From Streptomyces tibetensis (GTDB lineage Bacteria > Actinomycetota > Actinomycetes > Streptomycetales > Streptomycetaceae), in NCBI RefSeq assembly GCF_007655005.1, contig NZ_SZVW01000015.1:186001-250000 (forward strand): a stretch of 64,000 nt of DNA, given 5' to 3'. The notes beneath the pieces were generated by a model. The model was not told the DNA's origin and did no database searches. It saw only the letters and a program-made list of their open reading frames with translations. Made by a program: the position numbers and the translations under genes. Below, piece after piece: positions 24,717 to 33,920 of the stretch (within the stretch, counting starts at the first letter, position 1; the number at the start of each line of letters is the position of its first letter).

Positions 24717-25844
24717 ATGTCCGGCATCCCCCTCGGAGTCCTCGACCTCGTCCCGGTCCCGTCCGGCGCCACCGCCGCCGACGCCCTGCGCAACACCCTG
24801 GACCTCGCGCGGCAGACCGAAGAGTTCGGCTACAGCCGCTACTGGTTCGCCGAACACCACCTCAACCCGGGCGTCGCCGGGGCCTCTCCCGCTGTCGTAC
24901 TGGCCCTGACCGCCTCCGCGACCTCCACGATCAGGATCGGCTCGGGCGCCGTACAACTCGGCCATCGCACCGCCCTGTCCACCGTCGAGGAGTTCGGCCT
25001 GATCGACGCCCTGCACCCCGGGCGCCTCGACCTGGGCCTCGGCCGCTCGGGCGGACGTCCCCCCGGGCAGACGGCGAAGCCCCGGCCGACCACGACCCCC
25101 GTCGTCGACGGCCGTACTCCGGGCGGCCTGCGGATCCCGCCCCGGTTCTCCTACGAGCACCTGCGGGGCTCACCACGCCTCCGGCTCCAGCAGCAGCTGT
25201 TGCAGCAGCCGGGCGCCCGGCACCAGGACTACGGCGAGCAGATCGACGACGTCCTCGCGCTGCTGCGCGGTGACTACCGCTCGGCGGACGGCCTCGAAGC
25301 GCACGCGGTCCCAGGTGAGGGCGCCGACGTGCAGGTGTGGATCCTCGGCAGCAGCGGTGGGGAGAGCGCCGACGTCGCCGGCCGCAACGGCCTGCGCTTC
25401 GCCGCCAACTACCATGTCAGCCCGGCCACCGTCCTGGAGGCGGCCGAGGGCTACCGGGCCGCGTTCCTGCCGTCCGAGCACCTCGACAAGCCCTACGTCA
25501 GTGTCTCCGCCGACGTCGTCGTCGCCGAGGACGACGCGACCGCCCGCGAACTGGCCACCGGATACGGCCCGTGGGTCCGCAGCATCCGCACCGCCGAGGG
25601 CGTGATCCCCTTCCCCACCCCCGAAGAGGCCCGCGCCCACCCCTGGAGCGAGCAGGACCGGGCGCTGGTCGCCGACCGCGTCGACACCCAGTTCGTCGGG
25701 TCACCCGGACGCGTCGCGGACCAGCTCGAACAACTGCAGGAGGCCACCGGCGCCGACGAGCTCATCATCACGACCATCACCCACGGCCACGCCGACCGGG
25801 TGCGCTCGTACCGGCTCCTCGCGGAGGAGTGGCAACGCAGGTGA
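24717..25844 (+). CDS. LLM class flavin-dependent oxidoreductase
   Basis: A 375-residue luciferase-like monooxygenase of the group that opens with GVLDLVPVPSG and has YSRYWFAEHHLNPGVAGASP, FGLIDALHPGRLDLGLGRS and WILGSSGGESADVAGRNGL. It differs from the SsuD-like enzyme at 19327 and belongs to the two-component alkanal/organosulfur-type LLM set. The start is 12 bases after the binding-protein stop, with GAGGAG upstream, so it closes the operon. It needs reduced FMN from a reductase that is not encoded here. Confidence 0.9.
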   Translation: MSGIPLGVLDLVPVPSGATAADALRNTLDLARQTEEFGYSRYWFAEHHLNPGVAGASPAVVLALTASATSTIRIGSGAVQLGHRTALSTVEEFGLIDALHPGRLDLGLGRSGGRPPGQTAKPRPTTTPVVDGRTPGGLRIPPRFSYEHLRGSPRLRLQQQLLQQPGARHQDYGEQIDDVLALLRGDYRSADGLEAHAVPGEGADVQVWILGSSGGESADVAGRNGLRFAANYHVSPATVLEAAEGYRAAFLPSEHLDKPYVSVSADVVVAEDDATARELATGYGPWVRSIRTAEGVIPFPTPEEARAHPWSEQDRALVADRVDTQFVGSPGRVADQLEQLQEATGADELIITTITHGHADRVRSYRLLAEEWQRR

Positions 25845-26000
25845 CGCACGCCCGCTGTGCGGGGTGGTGGCGCCGTGCGTGCTCCCGGCCACCGCCGGGC
25901 CGACCCGCAGGGGTGTCGTGCCGCGGACTGCGCGTCGCGCGCTCGAGCGGCGAGTTCGACGTCGGCCCCCCGCGCGAGACCGGCCAGCCACCCCGACGCC

Positions 26001-26027
26001 GGATGCGGTCACGACCTGACCGCATCC
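26001..26027 (+). terminator. Probable operon terminator
   Basis: GGATGCGGTC at 26001-26010 pairs perfectly with GACCGCATCC at 26018-26027 across a 7-base loop. It lies about 155 bases after the last gene of the sulfur operon and before the next gene's start. Confidence 0.6.
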
Positions 26028-26105
26028 CGTGCGACCGTGAGCGCGCAAGCCGCCCGGACACCTGGACCGCGGGCCGGCACACGACGCGATGGCCGAGGTG
26101 CTCCG

Positions 26106-27200
26106 ATGACCGTTCTCGACGCCCGGGCGCTCAACCGGGCCACCCTGGCCCGGCAGTTGCTCCTCGACCGCGCCGATTCGCCGGTCCTCGACGCGGTCGC
26201 GCACCTGTGCGGTCTCCAGGCGCAGGAACCGCAGGAGCCGTTCCCCGGGCTCTGGTCGCGGCTGCGGGCCTTCGACCCGGCGGAGCTGTCGAACCTGCTG
26301 ACCGGGCGCCGTGTCGTGCGCACCCACCTCATGCGCCGCACCGTCCATCTCGTCACCGCCGACGACGTCGTGGCCTGGCGGTCCCGCCACGACGCCATGC
26401 TCCGCCAACGGGTCCTCGGCGTGTACCGGCGCGAACTCGCCGGGATCGATCCCGGCGAACTGGAGGCGGCGGGCCGCGAGATCATGGCCGACGGCGAACC
26501 CCGCTCCATGCCCGACCTCGCGCGAGCCGTCGCCGACCGCCGGCCCGGGACGCAGCCGCGGCCCCTGGGCGAGATGCTGGTCGCGGCCCTCCTGGCGACG
26601 GTCCAGGTGCCGCCGCGCGGCCTGTGGCGCACCACAGGGGGAGCGCGCTACGCGCTCGTCTCCTCCTGGCTCGGCCGCGACATCGACCCGCCCTCCCCGG
26701 ACGCCTCCGACCCCGTGGGCCAGACGCTGGTACGGCGCTACCTGGCCGCGTTCGGCCCCGCCGCCTCAGCCGACCTGCGCGCCTGGTGCGGTCTCGCCGG
26801 ACTGCCCGCCGCGGTCTCCGCCCTCCGCGAGGAACTCGTCGCCTTTCGCGACGAACGCGGCCGCGAACTGCTCGACCTCCCCGACGCGCCCCGCCCCGAT
26901 CCCGGCACCCCGGCGCCGGTGAGGTTCCTGCCGGCGTTCGACAACGCGATTCTCGGTTATCACGACCGCAGCCGGATCATCGACGACGCGCACCGTCACC
27001 TGTCCGTCGCCGGCGCCCGAGTCGTCCTGGTCGACGGAAGGGTCGCCGCCACCTGGACCGTCGAGGCGGGCACGGTGCTCGTCACCCCGCTGCGCCCCTT
27101 CTCACGGAGCGACCGCACGGGCGTCGCCGAGGAAGGGCGTGCGATGGCCTCCTTCCTCTCCGGCGACGAGAGCGACCGGGTACGGATCGCGGCCGGCTGA
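26106..27200 (+). CDS. Winged-helix DNA-binding protein, AlkZ/HTH_42 family
   Basis: A 364-residue protein of the HTH_42 (YcaQ/AlkZ) family. The N-terminal motif GLQAQEP carries the catalytic-type QxQ (Gln38-Ala-Gln40) used by AlkZ and related DNA glycosylases to open crosslinks or remove alkylated bases. Later conserved parts include RTHLMRRTVHLVTADD, RRYLAAFGPAASADLRAWCG, LPAFDNAILGYHDR and the C-terminal LVDGRVAATWTVE. Streptomycetes have many copies, some linked to self-resistance against DNA-damaging metabolites. No biosynthetic genes are evident nearby. Confidence 0.9.
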   Translation: MTVLDARALNRATLARQLLLDRADSPVLDAVAHLCGLQAQEPQEPFPGLWSRLRAFDPAELSNLLTGRRVVRTHLMRRTVHLVTADDVVAWRSRHDAMLRQRVLGVYRRELAGIDPGELEAAGREIMADGEPRSMPDLARAVADRRPGTQPRPLGEMLVAALLATVQVPPRGLWRTTGGARYALVSSWLGRDIDPPSPDASDPVGQTLVRRYLAAFGPAASADLRAWCGLAGLPAAVSALREELVAFRDERGRELLDLPDAPRPDPGTPAPVRFLPAFDNAILGYHDRSRIIDDAHRHLSVAGARVVLVDGRVAATWTVEAGTVLVTPLRPFSRSDRTGVAEEGRAMASFLSGDESDRVRIAAG

Positions 27201-27314
27201 ACCGGGACTCGCGCCGCTCGGAATGCGCTTTTGTGGCTTTGATCGGCGGGCGTTCCCGGCGGACAGGCGCACACTGGAAGGGTGCTGCCGGTGCTCACGA
27301 GGGGGTGTCGGCCG

Positions 27315-27896
27315 ATGAATGCGTCAGAACGTGTGACCGTGCGGTGGTGGCGGTGGCGGCGTAACGCGCTCAAACGGCGCGTCGACGTCGTCGAAGCCTG
27401 GATCCTGCTCGCCGGCTGGGTGCTCGCCCTGCTGGGCGGGCTGGTCGCGGGACTGCTCGCGGCGGGCACGGTCGAGCGGGCCGTCGAGCAGCAGCGGGCC
27501 CAGAGCCGCCAGGTTCAGGCGACGGTGGTCGAGGACGCGCCCGGCCCGTCGCCGGCCCGCGAGGCGAGCGACCACCGGGTGTGGGGCAAGGTGCGGTGGA
27601 CCGCGCCCGACGGCTCGACCCACCGGGAGGAGGCCCGGGTACCGGCGAGGGCACCCGCCGGAAGCACCCTCTCCGTGTGGGTCAACCGGAGCGGTGACCT
27701 CACGACCCCGCCCGTGTCCGGCGGCGAGGCCTGGCTGCACACCGCCATGGGCGGCGCGCTCGCAGGGATCTTCACCGGCGCCACGGTGCTGGGAGCCACG
27801 TGGCTGACCCGCCTGGGTCTCGACCGCCGCCGCATGTCCCAGTGGGACGCGGAGTGGGAGCGGATCGACACACGGAGGGGCTGGAAGACGGGCTGA
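27315..27896 (+). CDS. Rv1733c-like membrane protein
   Basis: A 193-residue membrane protein resembling the Rv1733c family. One hydrophobic helix near residues 27-50 (VEAWILLAGWVLALLGGLVA) and another near 140-160 (AMGGALAGIFTGATVLGATW) flank an extracytoplasmic domain with RVWGKVRWTAPDGSTHREEA and STLSVWVNRSGDLT. These proteins are linked to dormancy or stress responses in mycobacteria; function is unknown. The ATG at 27315 has a purine-rich GGGGG upstream. Confidence 0.85.
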   Translation: MNASERVTVRWWRWRRNALKRRVDVVEAWILLAGWVLALLGGLVAGLLAAGTVERAVEQQRAQSRQVQATVVEDAPGPSPAREASDHRVWGKVRWTAPDGSTHREEARVPARAPAGSTLSVWVNRSGDLTTPPVSGGEAWLHTAMGGALAGIFTGATVLGATWLTRLGLDRRRMSQWDAEWERIDTRRGWKTG

Positions 27897-28067
27897 CCCC
27901 GGCGGGCGGGCCCGCACGGTCCCGGAGAAACCGCGCCGTGCGCCTCGCCGGCGCACCTGCGGCCACCGACCCGGCTCCGGCGTGCCCGCGGCTCCCGGTA
28001 CTTGGCTTCGGCTTGCCTGCGGCACCCGAGGACCTGGCGGTGGGGCCGTCCCCCGGTCCTGCGCGAG

Positions 28068-28523
28068 CTATCGCGACGGCTGCCGGAGGGAGGCCGCAGA
28101 CGGGGCGGGTGTGGCCGTGGGCAGTCGCGCGGTCGCACCCTCGACCTGCCGCACCGTGCTCTCGGCGGGCCGGTGGCCCGTGCCCGCGCCGGTGGACAGC
28201 TGGGACCAGGCCCCGAGGGCCAGTGCGACGGCGGCAGCGGTGGCGGCCACCCGGCCCGCGCGCCGGACCTTGGCACGGCGGTCCAGGTCCCGCCACGCCA
28301 CGCGGACCCAGAGGTCCTCCGGCTGCCACAGATCGCCGACGGTGTGCGGGGGCTGGAGCTGCCGCCCCGCCGCCCGCTCCGTGGCCGAGGGTTCCCTGGG
28401 AGCCGAGACGCGTATGGCGGACTCACTGTCGGTCAGGAACCTCAGCCACACGTCGTCCGGGACCGGACGAACGCCGGGGGGCTCATGGGGAGTTCTCCGC
28501 CTGTCCGGCTCTTCGGTGGTCAC
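28068..28523 (-). CDS. Hypothetical protein with one membrane helix
   Basis: A 151-residue protein starting at GTG 28523. The first 85 residues look cytoplasmic and include DDVWLRFLTDSESAIR and WQPEDLWVRVAWRDLDRRAK; a single hydrophobic helix (AATAAAVALALGAWS) follows, then a Thr/Pro/Ser-rich tail. The layout resembles anti-sigma factors, but no zinc-binding motif and no adjacent sigma gene were seen. Function unknown. Confidence 0.6.
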   Translation of the reverse strand: MTTEEPDRRRTPHEPPGVRPVPDDVWLRFLTDSESAIRVSAPREPSATERAAGRQLQPPHTVGDLWQPEDLWVRVAWRDLDRRAKVRRAGRVAATAAAVALALGAWSQLSTGAGTGHRPAESTVRQVEGATARLPTATPAPSAASLRQPSR

Positions 28524-28689
28524 GTCCCGTCATCCCCTCTCCGGCCATCGCCCGATCACTGCGCAGCGCAAGATCAGTATGCCGCCCGGGCATCGGAGCA
28601 GCCCCCCTTTCGGTCGCGGACAGCGCGTCCGAGACCGACTTGGAACGTGCCTTGGGCGGGAGGGCCCGGCCGCACTCCCGCCGCACCGT

Positions 28690-28910
28690 TTAGGGGTCCT
28701 TGCACTATGAGCGCCCGGGTCGCGCGGCCTGGCACCGCACCTCGCCGCGCTGCCGAAAAGCCCTGGCAGCTCCGCTACGAGGGCTCTCCGGCGCCACGGC
28801 CGCGGTCCGCGGAGTCACCGCCGCTTCCACAGCGGCGGCATCGAGGCAGTGCGATGCACGGCACCAGACCACGCGACCTCATCGGACGCTCATAGTGCAA
28901 GGGCCCCTTA
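28690..28910. mobile_element. MITE-like non-autonomous insertion element
   Basis: The left end (28690-28713) and the reverse complement of the right end (28887-28910) match at 22 of 24 positions, with core CCTTGCACTATGAGCG. The body is 215 bp (28693-28907) and is flanked by TTA on both sides, a likely 3-bp target duplication of the kind made by some IS5-family elements. There is no transposase inside. The right TTA is, on the minus strand, the TAA stop codon of the NCS1 permease, so the element sits exactly at that gene's end. Confidence 0.75.
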
Positions 28911-30572
28911 GACCGTGGCCGGCAGGACGTGGTCGCCGACCGTGTCGGTGCTCAGGCACAGCGAACAGACGACCGCGTCGTGCGTCCGGCAGGCGGCCAC
29001 GTCCGGCCGCTCGAACTGCTGCCGGCACACATGGCACTCGTAGGCGACGGCGCTGGGGTTGCCGTCCTCGTCCAGCAGCGGCTCGGCGATGCCGTCGTCG
29101 GTACGGCGCAGGTAGTACCGGCCCTTGGTGACCACGGCCATCAGCGGAGTGAGGACGAAGGCGATGACGGCCGCGGCGACGGGGGAGTACGGCTGGAGCG
29201 TGTCGCCGAGGGCGTGGAAGTACATGGCGATGGACAGCCCCGAGGCGGCGACGAAGGCCACGACCCCGACGGGGTTGACGGCGTAGAGCATGCCGCGGCG
29301 GAACTCGGGGGCGTGCGGGGACAGCTTCAGCACGTACTTGTTGATGCCGATGTCGGTGGCCACGGTGACCACCCAGGCGATCGCGCAGTTCGAGTAGAAG
29401 CCCAGGATGCTGTTGAGGAAGCTGAACATGTCGGCCTCCATCAGCGCGAGTGCGAAGCCCAGGTTGACCAGGACGAAGACCATCCGGCCCGGGTAGCGCC
29501 GGGTGACCCGGGTGAAGGAGTTGGTCCACGCCAGGGAGCCGGAGTACGCGTTCGTCACGTTGATCTTGATCTGGCTGATGACGACCAGCACCACGGCCAG
29601 GGGGACGACGAGCCAGGACGGCATCATCGCGTCGAAGGCGCCCTTGAACTGCTGGATCGGCTCGGGTGCGGCGGAGGCGCCGACCTCGGCGATGATGTAC
29701 ACCGCGAGGAACACGCCGATGGCCTGCTTCAGCGCGCCCAGCACGACCCATCCCGGACCGGCCATCACCACGGCCGTCCACCAACTGCGCTTGTTCGCCT
29801 CGGTCTTGGGCGGCATGAAGCGCAGGTAGTCGATCTGCTCGCCGATCTGCGCGATCAGCGACAGGCACACGCCCGCACCGAGCAGCACGGACGCGGTGTT
29901 GATGCCACCGTCCCCGTCGGTGCCCGCGTAGGCGAGGAAGCGGTCCACGGTGCCGGGGTCGTTGGCGACGAGGTAGACCAGCGGGCCGACCATCAGGAGA
30001 AGCCAGATCGGCGTCGTCCACACCTGGAGCTTGCTCAGCGCCTTCATGCCGTAGATCACCAGGGGGATCACCATCAGCGTGGAGACCAGGTAGCCCAGCC
30101 AGAGCGGCAGTCCGAGGCCCAGCTTCAGGCCCTGGGCCATGATCGAGCCTTCCAGGGCGAAGAAGATGAAGGTGAAGCTGGCGAAGATGACGCTGGTGAG
30201 GACCGAGCCGAAGTAGCCGAAGCCCGAGCCGCGGGTGATCAGGTCCAGGTCGATGTTGTAACGGGCCCCGTAGTAGGCCAGCGGGAATCCGGTCACGAAG
30301 ATGACGACGGCGGCGACGGCGATCGCGAGCAGCGCGTTGCCGGTGCCGTGGGCCAGTCCGATGCCGGCCCCGATGGAGAAGTCGGCCATGTAGGCGATGC
30401 CGCCCAGCGCTGTCGTCGCCACCACCATCGGGGTCCAGCGCCGGTAACTGCGCGGTGCGAAGCGGAGCGTGTAGTCCTCGAGAGTCTCCTTGACGGCCTG
30501 ATCCGTGCCCGGCGCTGCCTGCTGTGCGGGTTCCGGCTCGGCGACCTCGGCCAGTCGTGGCTCGGTACTCAT
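28908..30572 (-). CDS. NCS1-family nucleobase/cytosine permease with C-terminal Cys-His ribbon
   Basis: A 554-residue transporter of the nucleobase:cation symporter-1 family with about 12 membrane helices: FSIGAGIGLAHGTGNA, FPLAYYGARYNIDLDLI and the GSGFGYFGSVLTSVI region. Residues 513-539 form an extra cytoplasmic tail with C-x2-C-x11-C-x2-H-x4-C-x2-C (CHVCRQQF ... CRTH ... CSLC), which looks like a zinc ribbon and is not part of the usual NCS1 fold. AAGGAGG precedes the ATG at 30572. The stop codon is contributed by the target site of the MITE-like element. Substrate (cytosine, purine, hydantoin or thiamine precursor) is not decidable. Confidence 0.9.
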   Translation of the reverse strand: MSTEPRLAEVAEPEPAQQAAPGTDQAVKETLEDYTLRFAPRSYRRWTPMVVATTALGGIAYMADFSIGAGIGLAHGTGNALLAIAVAAVVIFVTGFPLAYYGARYNIDLDLITRGSGFGYFGSVLTSVIFASFTFIFFALEGSIMAQGLKLGLGLPLWLGYLVSTLMVIPLVIYGMKALSKLQVWTTPIWLLLMVGPLVYLVANDPGTVDRFLAYAGTDGDGGINTASVLLGAGVCLSLIAQIGEQIDYLRFMPPKTEANKRSWWTAVVMAGPGWVVLGALKQAIGVFLAVYIIAEVGASAAPEPIQQFKGAFDAMMPSWLVVPLAVVLVVISQIKINVTNAYSGSLAWTNSFTRVTRRYPGRMVFVLVNLGFALALMEADMFSFLNSILGFYSNCAIAWVVTVATDIGINKYVLKLSPHAPEFRRGMLYAVNPVGVVAFVAASGLSIAMYFHALGDTLQPYSPVAAAVIAFVLTPLMAVVTKGRYYLRRTDDGIAEPLLDEDGNPSAVAYECHVCRQQFERPDVAACRTHDAVVCSLCLSTDTVGDHVLPATV

Positions 30573-30704
30573 GCCACGCCTCCTTGCTGCGGGTTGGGTG
30601 CTGACAAGGCAGGCACGGTAGGCAGTGGTCGTTACCCCTAAATACTTCCTGGGTGAAGGGAATGTTTCGGAGCATCTCACCGGGCGCCGACGGTCCGGCC
30701 GCTC

Positions 30705-31970
30705 CTACGGCACTCCCAGCACGAACAGCACGTATCCCGCGTACGACCCGGAGGCCAGCGCGGCCGTGCCGAGGACCGCGGCCAGGGACGGCCACCGGAG
30801 CCGGCGCATCGCGAGAGCGAGGGGGACGAACAGCGGGAAGAGCGGGAGCAGATAGCGCGAGACGTTGCCGAAATACTGCTGCGTGGTCATCACCATGAGG
30901 TAGGACAGGACCGTGTAGACGACGAGCACGACAGGCGGTCGCAGGCGCGTCAGCAGCACGGTCAGCACCGGCACCATCAGCACCACGCAGACACCGATCA
31001 GGTCCTCGAAGGGCATCGCGAAGCGGTAGTCGAAGTGGCCGACCGGGATGGACGTCAGCACGTTGAACGTGTGGACCCCCCAGTCGAACTTGTGGGCCCA
31101 GGCGCCGTCCTGGAGCTTTGAGTAGCCGTTGATGTCGCCCATGCGGTAGTTGACCCAGCCGAGGTAGCCGAACAGGCCGAGGGGCGCGATCGCCACAGCG
31201 GCCAGGGGGCGGCGGACCCCGTCCTCGCGTCGGCGCAGGGACAGCACCGCTGCGACGGCGAGGGCGGCGACGAGCGCGACGGCGGTGGGCCGGCACAGCC
31301 CGGCCGCGCAGGTCAGCAGGCCGGCCGTGAGCCAACGTCGGGTCATGACCGCGTAGCAGGCCCATGCGGCGAGGGCCGTGTAGAGGGACTCCGAGTAGCC
31401 CGACCATTCCGTGCCCGATCCGGGCCAGACCGCCCACACCCCGGCCGCGACCAGACCGGCCCGGTGGCCGCCGAGGTGTTTCGTCACGGTGTAGATGCCG
31501 AGCGCGGCGGCGAACGAGGCGATGACGGAGACCGTCATGCCGGCGCCGTACAGGCCGAGTCCGGTGCACTCCGAGACCAGCCGCATCAGCGTCGGGTACA
31601 GCGGGAAGAACGCCGCCGAGTTGCCCTCCAGCGTGATCAGGCGGCCCGTCGCGCCCGGGACCGGCTTCAGGGCAGGGTCGTAGCCGTGCGCGGCGATCTG
31701 CTGGTACCACCAGCCGTCCCAGCTGGCCAGGACGTCCCAGGCGTGCTCGCCGCCGCCGAAGCGCGGGTTCTTCTTCCGGAAGTCGCCCGCGGAGTCCAGC
31801 AGGAACATGAAGACGGCGAAGCCGGCCAGCTTCAGCACGCCGTACATCAGCAGCACGGGCCCGTAGCGCTCGGCGACGGCACGCAGCCGCGTCCGGGACG
31901 TCCGCGCGCCGTGCGGGACTTCGGGCCTTTCGGTACCGACGGGCGGGCGGCGCAGCTGGACGGTGCTCAT
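30705..31970 (-). CDS. Membrane glycosyltransferase, GT39/PMT-like
   Basis: A 421-residue integral membrane protein with about 10 helices. Residues 60-130 include WDVLASWDGWWYQQIAAHGY and NSAAFFPLYPTLMR, the pattern of mannosyltransferase-like proteins (GT39/GT87/PIG-V type) that use polyprenyl-phosphate sugars outside the membrane; the VWPGSGTEWSGYSESLYTAL segment also fits. The ATG overlaps the stop of the upstream GT2-GtrA gene (ATGA), so the two act together: one makes or flips the lipid-linked sugar, the other transfers it. Confidence 0.88.
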   Translation of the reverse strand: MSTVQLRRPPVGTERPEVPHGARTSRTRLRAVAERYGPVLLMYGVLKLAGFAVFMFLLDSAGDFRKKNPRFGGGEHAWDVLASWDGWWYQQIAAHGYDPALKPVPGATGRLITLEGNSAAFFPLYPTLMRLVSECTGLGLYGAGMTVSVIASFAAALGIYTVTKHLGGHRAGLVAAGVWAVWPGSGTEWSGYSESLYTALAAWACYAVMTRRWLTAGLLTCAAGLCRPTAVALVAALAVAAVLSLRRREDGVRRPLAAVAIAPLGLFGYLGWVNYRMGDINGYSKLQDGAWAHKFDWGVHTFNVLTSIPVGHFDYRFAMPFEDLIGVCVVLMVPVLTVLLTRLRPPVVLVVYTVLSYLMVMTTQQYFGNVSRYLLPLFPLFVPLALAMRRLRWPSLAAVLGTAALASGSYAGYVLFVLGVP

Positions 31971-33241
31971 GTGGCGGAGGGTCCTGTCGTGCGGCGGGCC
32001 GGGAACACCCAGGCCCGCAAGAGGAGGAAACGCAGCAGCGTGGCGGCCAGGTTGGCGACGACCAGAGTCATGAGCTCGACCGGGTGGCCGGCCCCGGGCG
32101 CGGTGTGGTGGAGCAGGGCGAGCGAACCGCTCGTCAGGGCCAGTCCGATCAGGAAGGCGGCGAGGCCCTTGAGGTGCTGGCGCAGTGCGCCGCCACGGCC
32201 CCGCACACCGAAGGTGACCCGCCGGTTGGCCGCCGTGTTGGCGATCGCGCTGGCGAGCAGGGCCAGCGCGTTGGCGGCCTGCGCCCCTGTCCCCGGTCTG
32301 AGCACGGTGTACAGCAGCAGATAGCAGAGGGTGCTGGCGGCACCGACGGCGGCGAAGCGCGCCACCTGCCGGGCCAGACCCGCGGGCAGCTCCCCGGCCA
32401 GGTCGCCGCCGCTGCGGCGCAGCGCGGACAGCGGCAGCCCGCCGCAGGCCAGGGCTTTGCCGATCCTGGCCATGCCACGCAGATCGGCCAGCGCAGTGGA
32501 GAGGATGCGGACCCGGCTGTCGGGGTCGTCCACCCAGTCCACCGGCACCTCGTGGATCCGCAGGCCCGCCCGCTCGGCGATCACCAGTAACTCGGTGTCG
32601 AAGAACCACGCGCGGTCCTCCACCAGCGGCAGCAGCCGCTCGGCGACGTCCCGCCGCACCGCCTTGAATCCGCACTGCGCATCGGAGAAGCCCACCGCGA
32701 GCGTGCCGCGCAGCAAGCCGTTGTAGCAGCGGGAGATGATCTCCCGTTTCGGTCCGCGCACCACCCGGGAGCCGCGGGCCAGCCGGGTGCCGATGGCGAT
32801 GTCGGAGTGGCCCGAGATCAGCGGCGCGACCAGCGGCAGCAGCGCGGCGAGGTCGGTGGACAGGTCCACGTCCAGATAGGCCAGCACCGGGGCACGGGAG
32901 CGCGACCACGCGGTGTGCAGTGCACGGCCCCGGCCTCGTTCCGCCAGCCGGATCCAGTCCGTGCCGGGCAGTTCCGCGGCCAGCCGGGCGGCGATCCGCG
33001 GGGTCGCGTCGGTGCTCGCGTTGTCGGCGATGGTGATGCGGAAGGCGTAGGGGAAGGTCTCGCGGAGGTGTGCGTGCAGGCGCCGGACGCAGGGTTCGAG
33101 GTCGTTCTCCTCGTTGTACACCGGGACGACCACGTCCAGGACGGGCTCCGGGTGGTGTGCCGGCAGGGGCGCCCGGCGGGGCAACGCGGACGGTTCGGTT
33201 GTCGGGCGGTCGATCGGGACCGACCGCAATACGGTTCGCAT
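31967..33241 (-). CDS. GT2 glycosyltransferase fused to GtrA domain
   Basis: A 424-residue bifunctional protein. Residues 34-260 form a GT2 domain like dolichol-phosphate mannose synthase: VVVPVYNEENDLEPCV, ITIADNASTDATP and the metal-binding DVD at 124-126 (AYLDVDLSTD), then SDAQCGFKAVRRDVA. Residues 290-420 form the four-helix GtrA-type membrane domain (VARFAAVGAASTLCYLLLY; NRRVTFGVRG). The usual role is making polyprenyl-phosphate-sugar at the inner membrane face and helping it to flip. Forms an overlapping pair with the GT39-like gene. Confidence 0.93.
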   Translation of the reverse strand: MRTVLRSVPIDRPTTEPSALPRRAPLPAHHPEPVLDVVVPVYNEENDLEPCVRRLHAHLRETFPYAFRITIADNASTDATPRIAARLAAELPGTDWIRLAERGRGRALHTAWSRSRAPVLAYLDVDLSTDLAALLPLVAPLISGHSDIAIGTRLARGSRVVRGPKREIISRCYNGLLRGTLAVGFSDAQCGFKAVRRDVAERLLPLVEDRAWFFDTELLVIAERAGLRIHEVPVDWVDDPDSRVRILSTALADLRGMARIGKALACGGLPLSALRRSGGDLAGELPAGLARQVARFAAVGAASTLCYLLLYTVLRPGTGAQAANALALLASAIANTAANRRVTFGVRGRGGALRQHLKGLAAFLIGLALTSGSLALLHHTAPGAGHPVELMTLVVANLAATLLRFLLLRAWVFPARRTTGPSAT

Positions 33242-33378
33242 GGCTGTCTCACGGTCTCTTTCTGGCGTGGGGGCATGCCCGGGCGCCGGTTGCGGGCATG
33301 CCGAAGGCGCCCGTGACGGGTGGGGCGTCGAGAAATCCGGGGCGATGGTGCCCCTGGCGGGAGGGGCCGCTCAGGCGG

Positions 33379-33909
33379 CTACTCGGGGTAGACCGTTGCG
33401 GAGGGCTGTTCGGAGTGCGGAGCCGACGCCGGGGCGGTCGTCGGTGCGGAGGAGGGAGGGGGCGCGGGCGGTTCCGAGGTGGCTCGGCCTTCGGGGGGCG
33501 TGGTGGTCGGTGCGGGGCCGGCCGGCTCGCTCGTCGTCCCGGACGGGGTGATGCCGCCGGTGGTGGTCGTGGTGGTCGCGGGCAGGGTCGTCTCGGGCTG
33601 CTCGGTCGGGGTCGTGCTGGGCGTCGGCGCCGGGCTCGTCGGGGTGCTGTCCGGTGAGGCCGTCGGGCTCATCACGGGCCGCGGCCGATGGTCTGCGGGC
33701 TGGGCGCGGGTGAACATGCTGGGCAGCAGCGCCAGTCCGACGCTGAGCCCGGCCACCGCCACGGCGGAGCCGCCCGCCTTCCACAGCAACCGCGCCCGGC
33801 GGCGGGCCCGGATGCCCGCGTGCAGCCGCTGCCGGTGCGCGGGCTCGTAGGGGGTGTGCTGCCGGGTGTCGTGCATCAGCCGCGACAGGTCCCGCTCGAA
33901 GTCGTCCAT
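33379..33909 (-). CDS. Putative anti-sigma factor, membrane anchored
   Basis: A 176-residue protein starting at 33909 (MDDFERDLSRLMHDT) with AAAGGAGT upstream. Residues 1-42 are a charged cytoplasmic domain, residues 45-63 (AGGSAVAVAGLSVGLALLP) are a membrane helix, and the rest is a long Pro/Thr/Ser-rich extracytoplasmic tail. It follows the ECF sigma gene by 11 bases, the common arrangement for SigE-family sigma/anti-sigma pairs in streptomycetes. No HxxxCxxC zinc motif is present, so it is not a ZAS-type anti-sigma. Confidence 0.78.
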   Translation of the reverse strand: MDDFERDLSRLMHDTRQHTPYEPAHRQRLHAGIRARRRARLLWKAGGSAVAVAGLSVGLALLPSMFTRAQPADHRPRPVMSPTASPDSTPTSPAPTPSTTPTEQPETTLPATTTTTTGGITPSGTTSEPAGPAPTTTPPEGRATSEPPAPPPSSAPTTAPASAPHSEQPSATVYPE

Positions 33910-33920
33910 CGGTACTCCTT

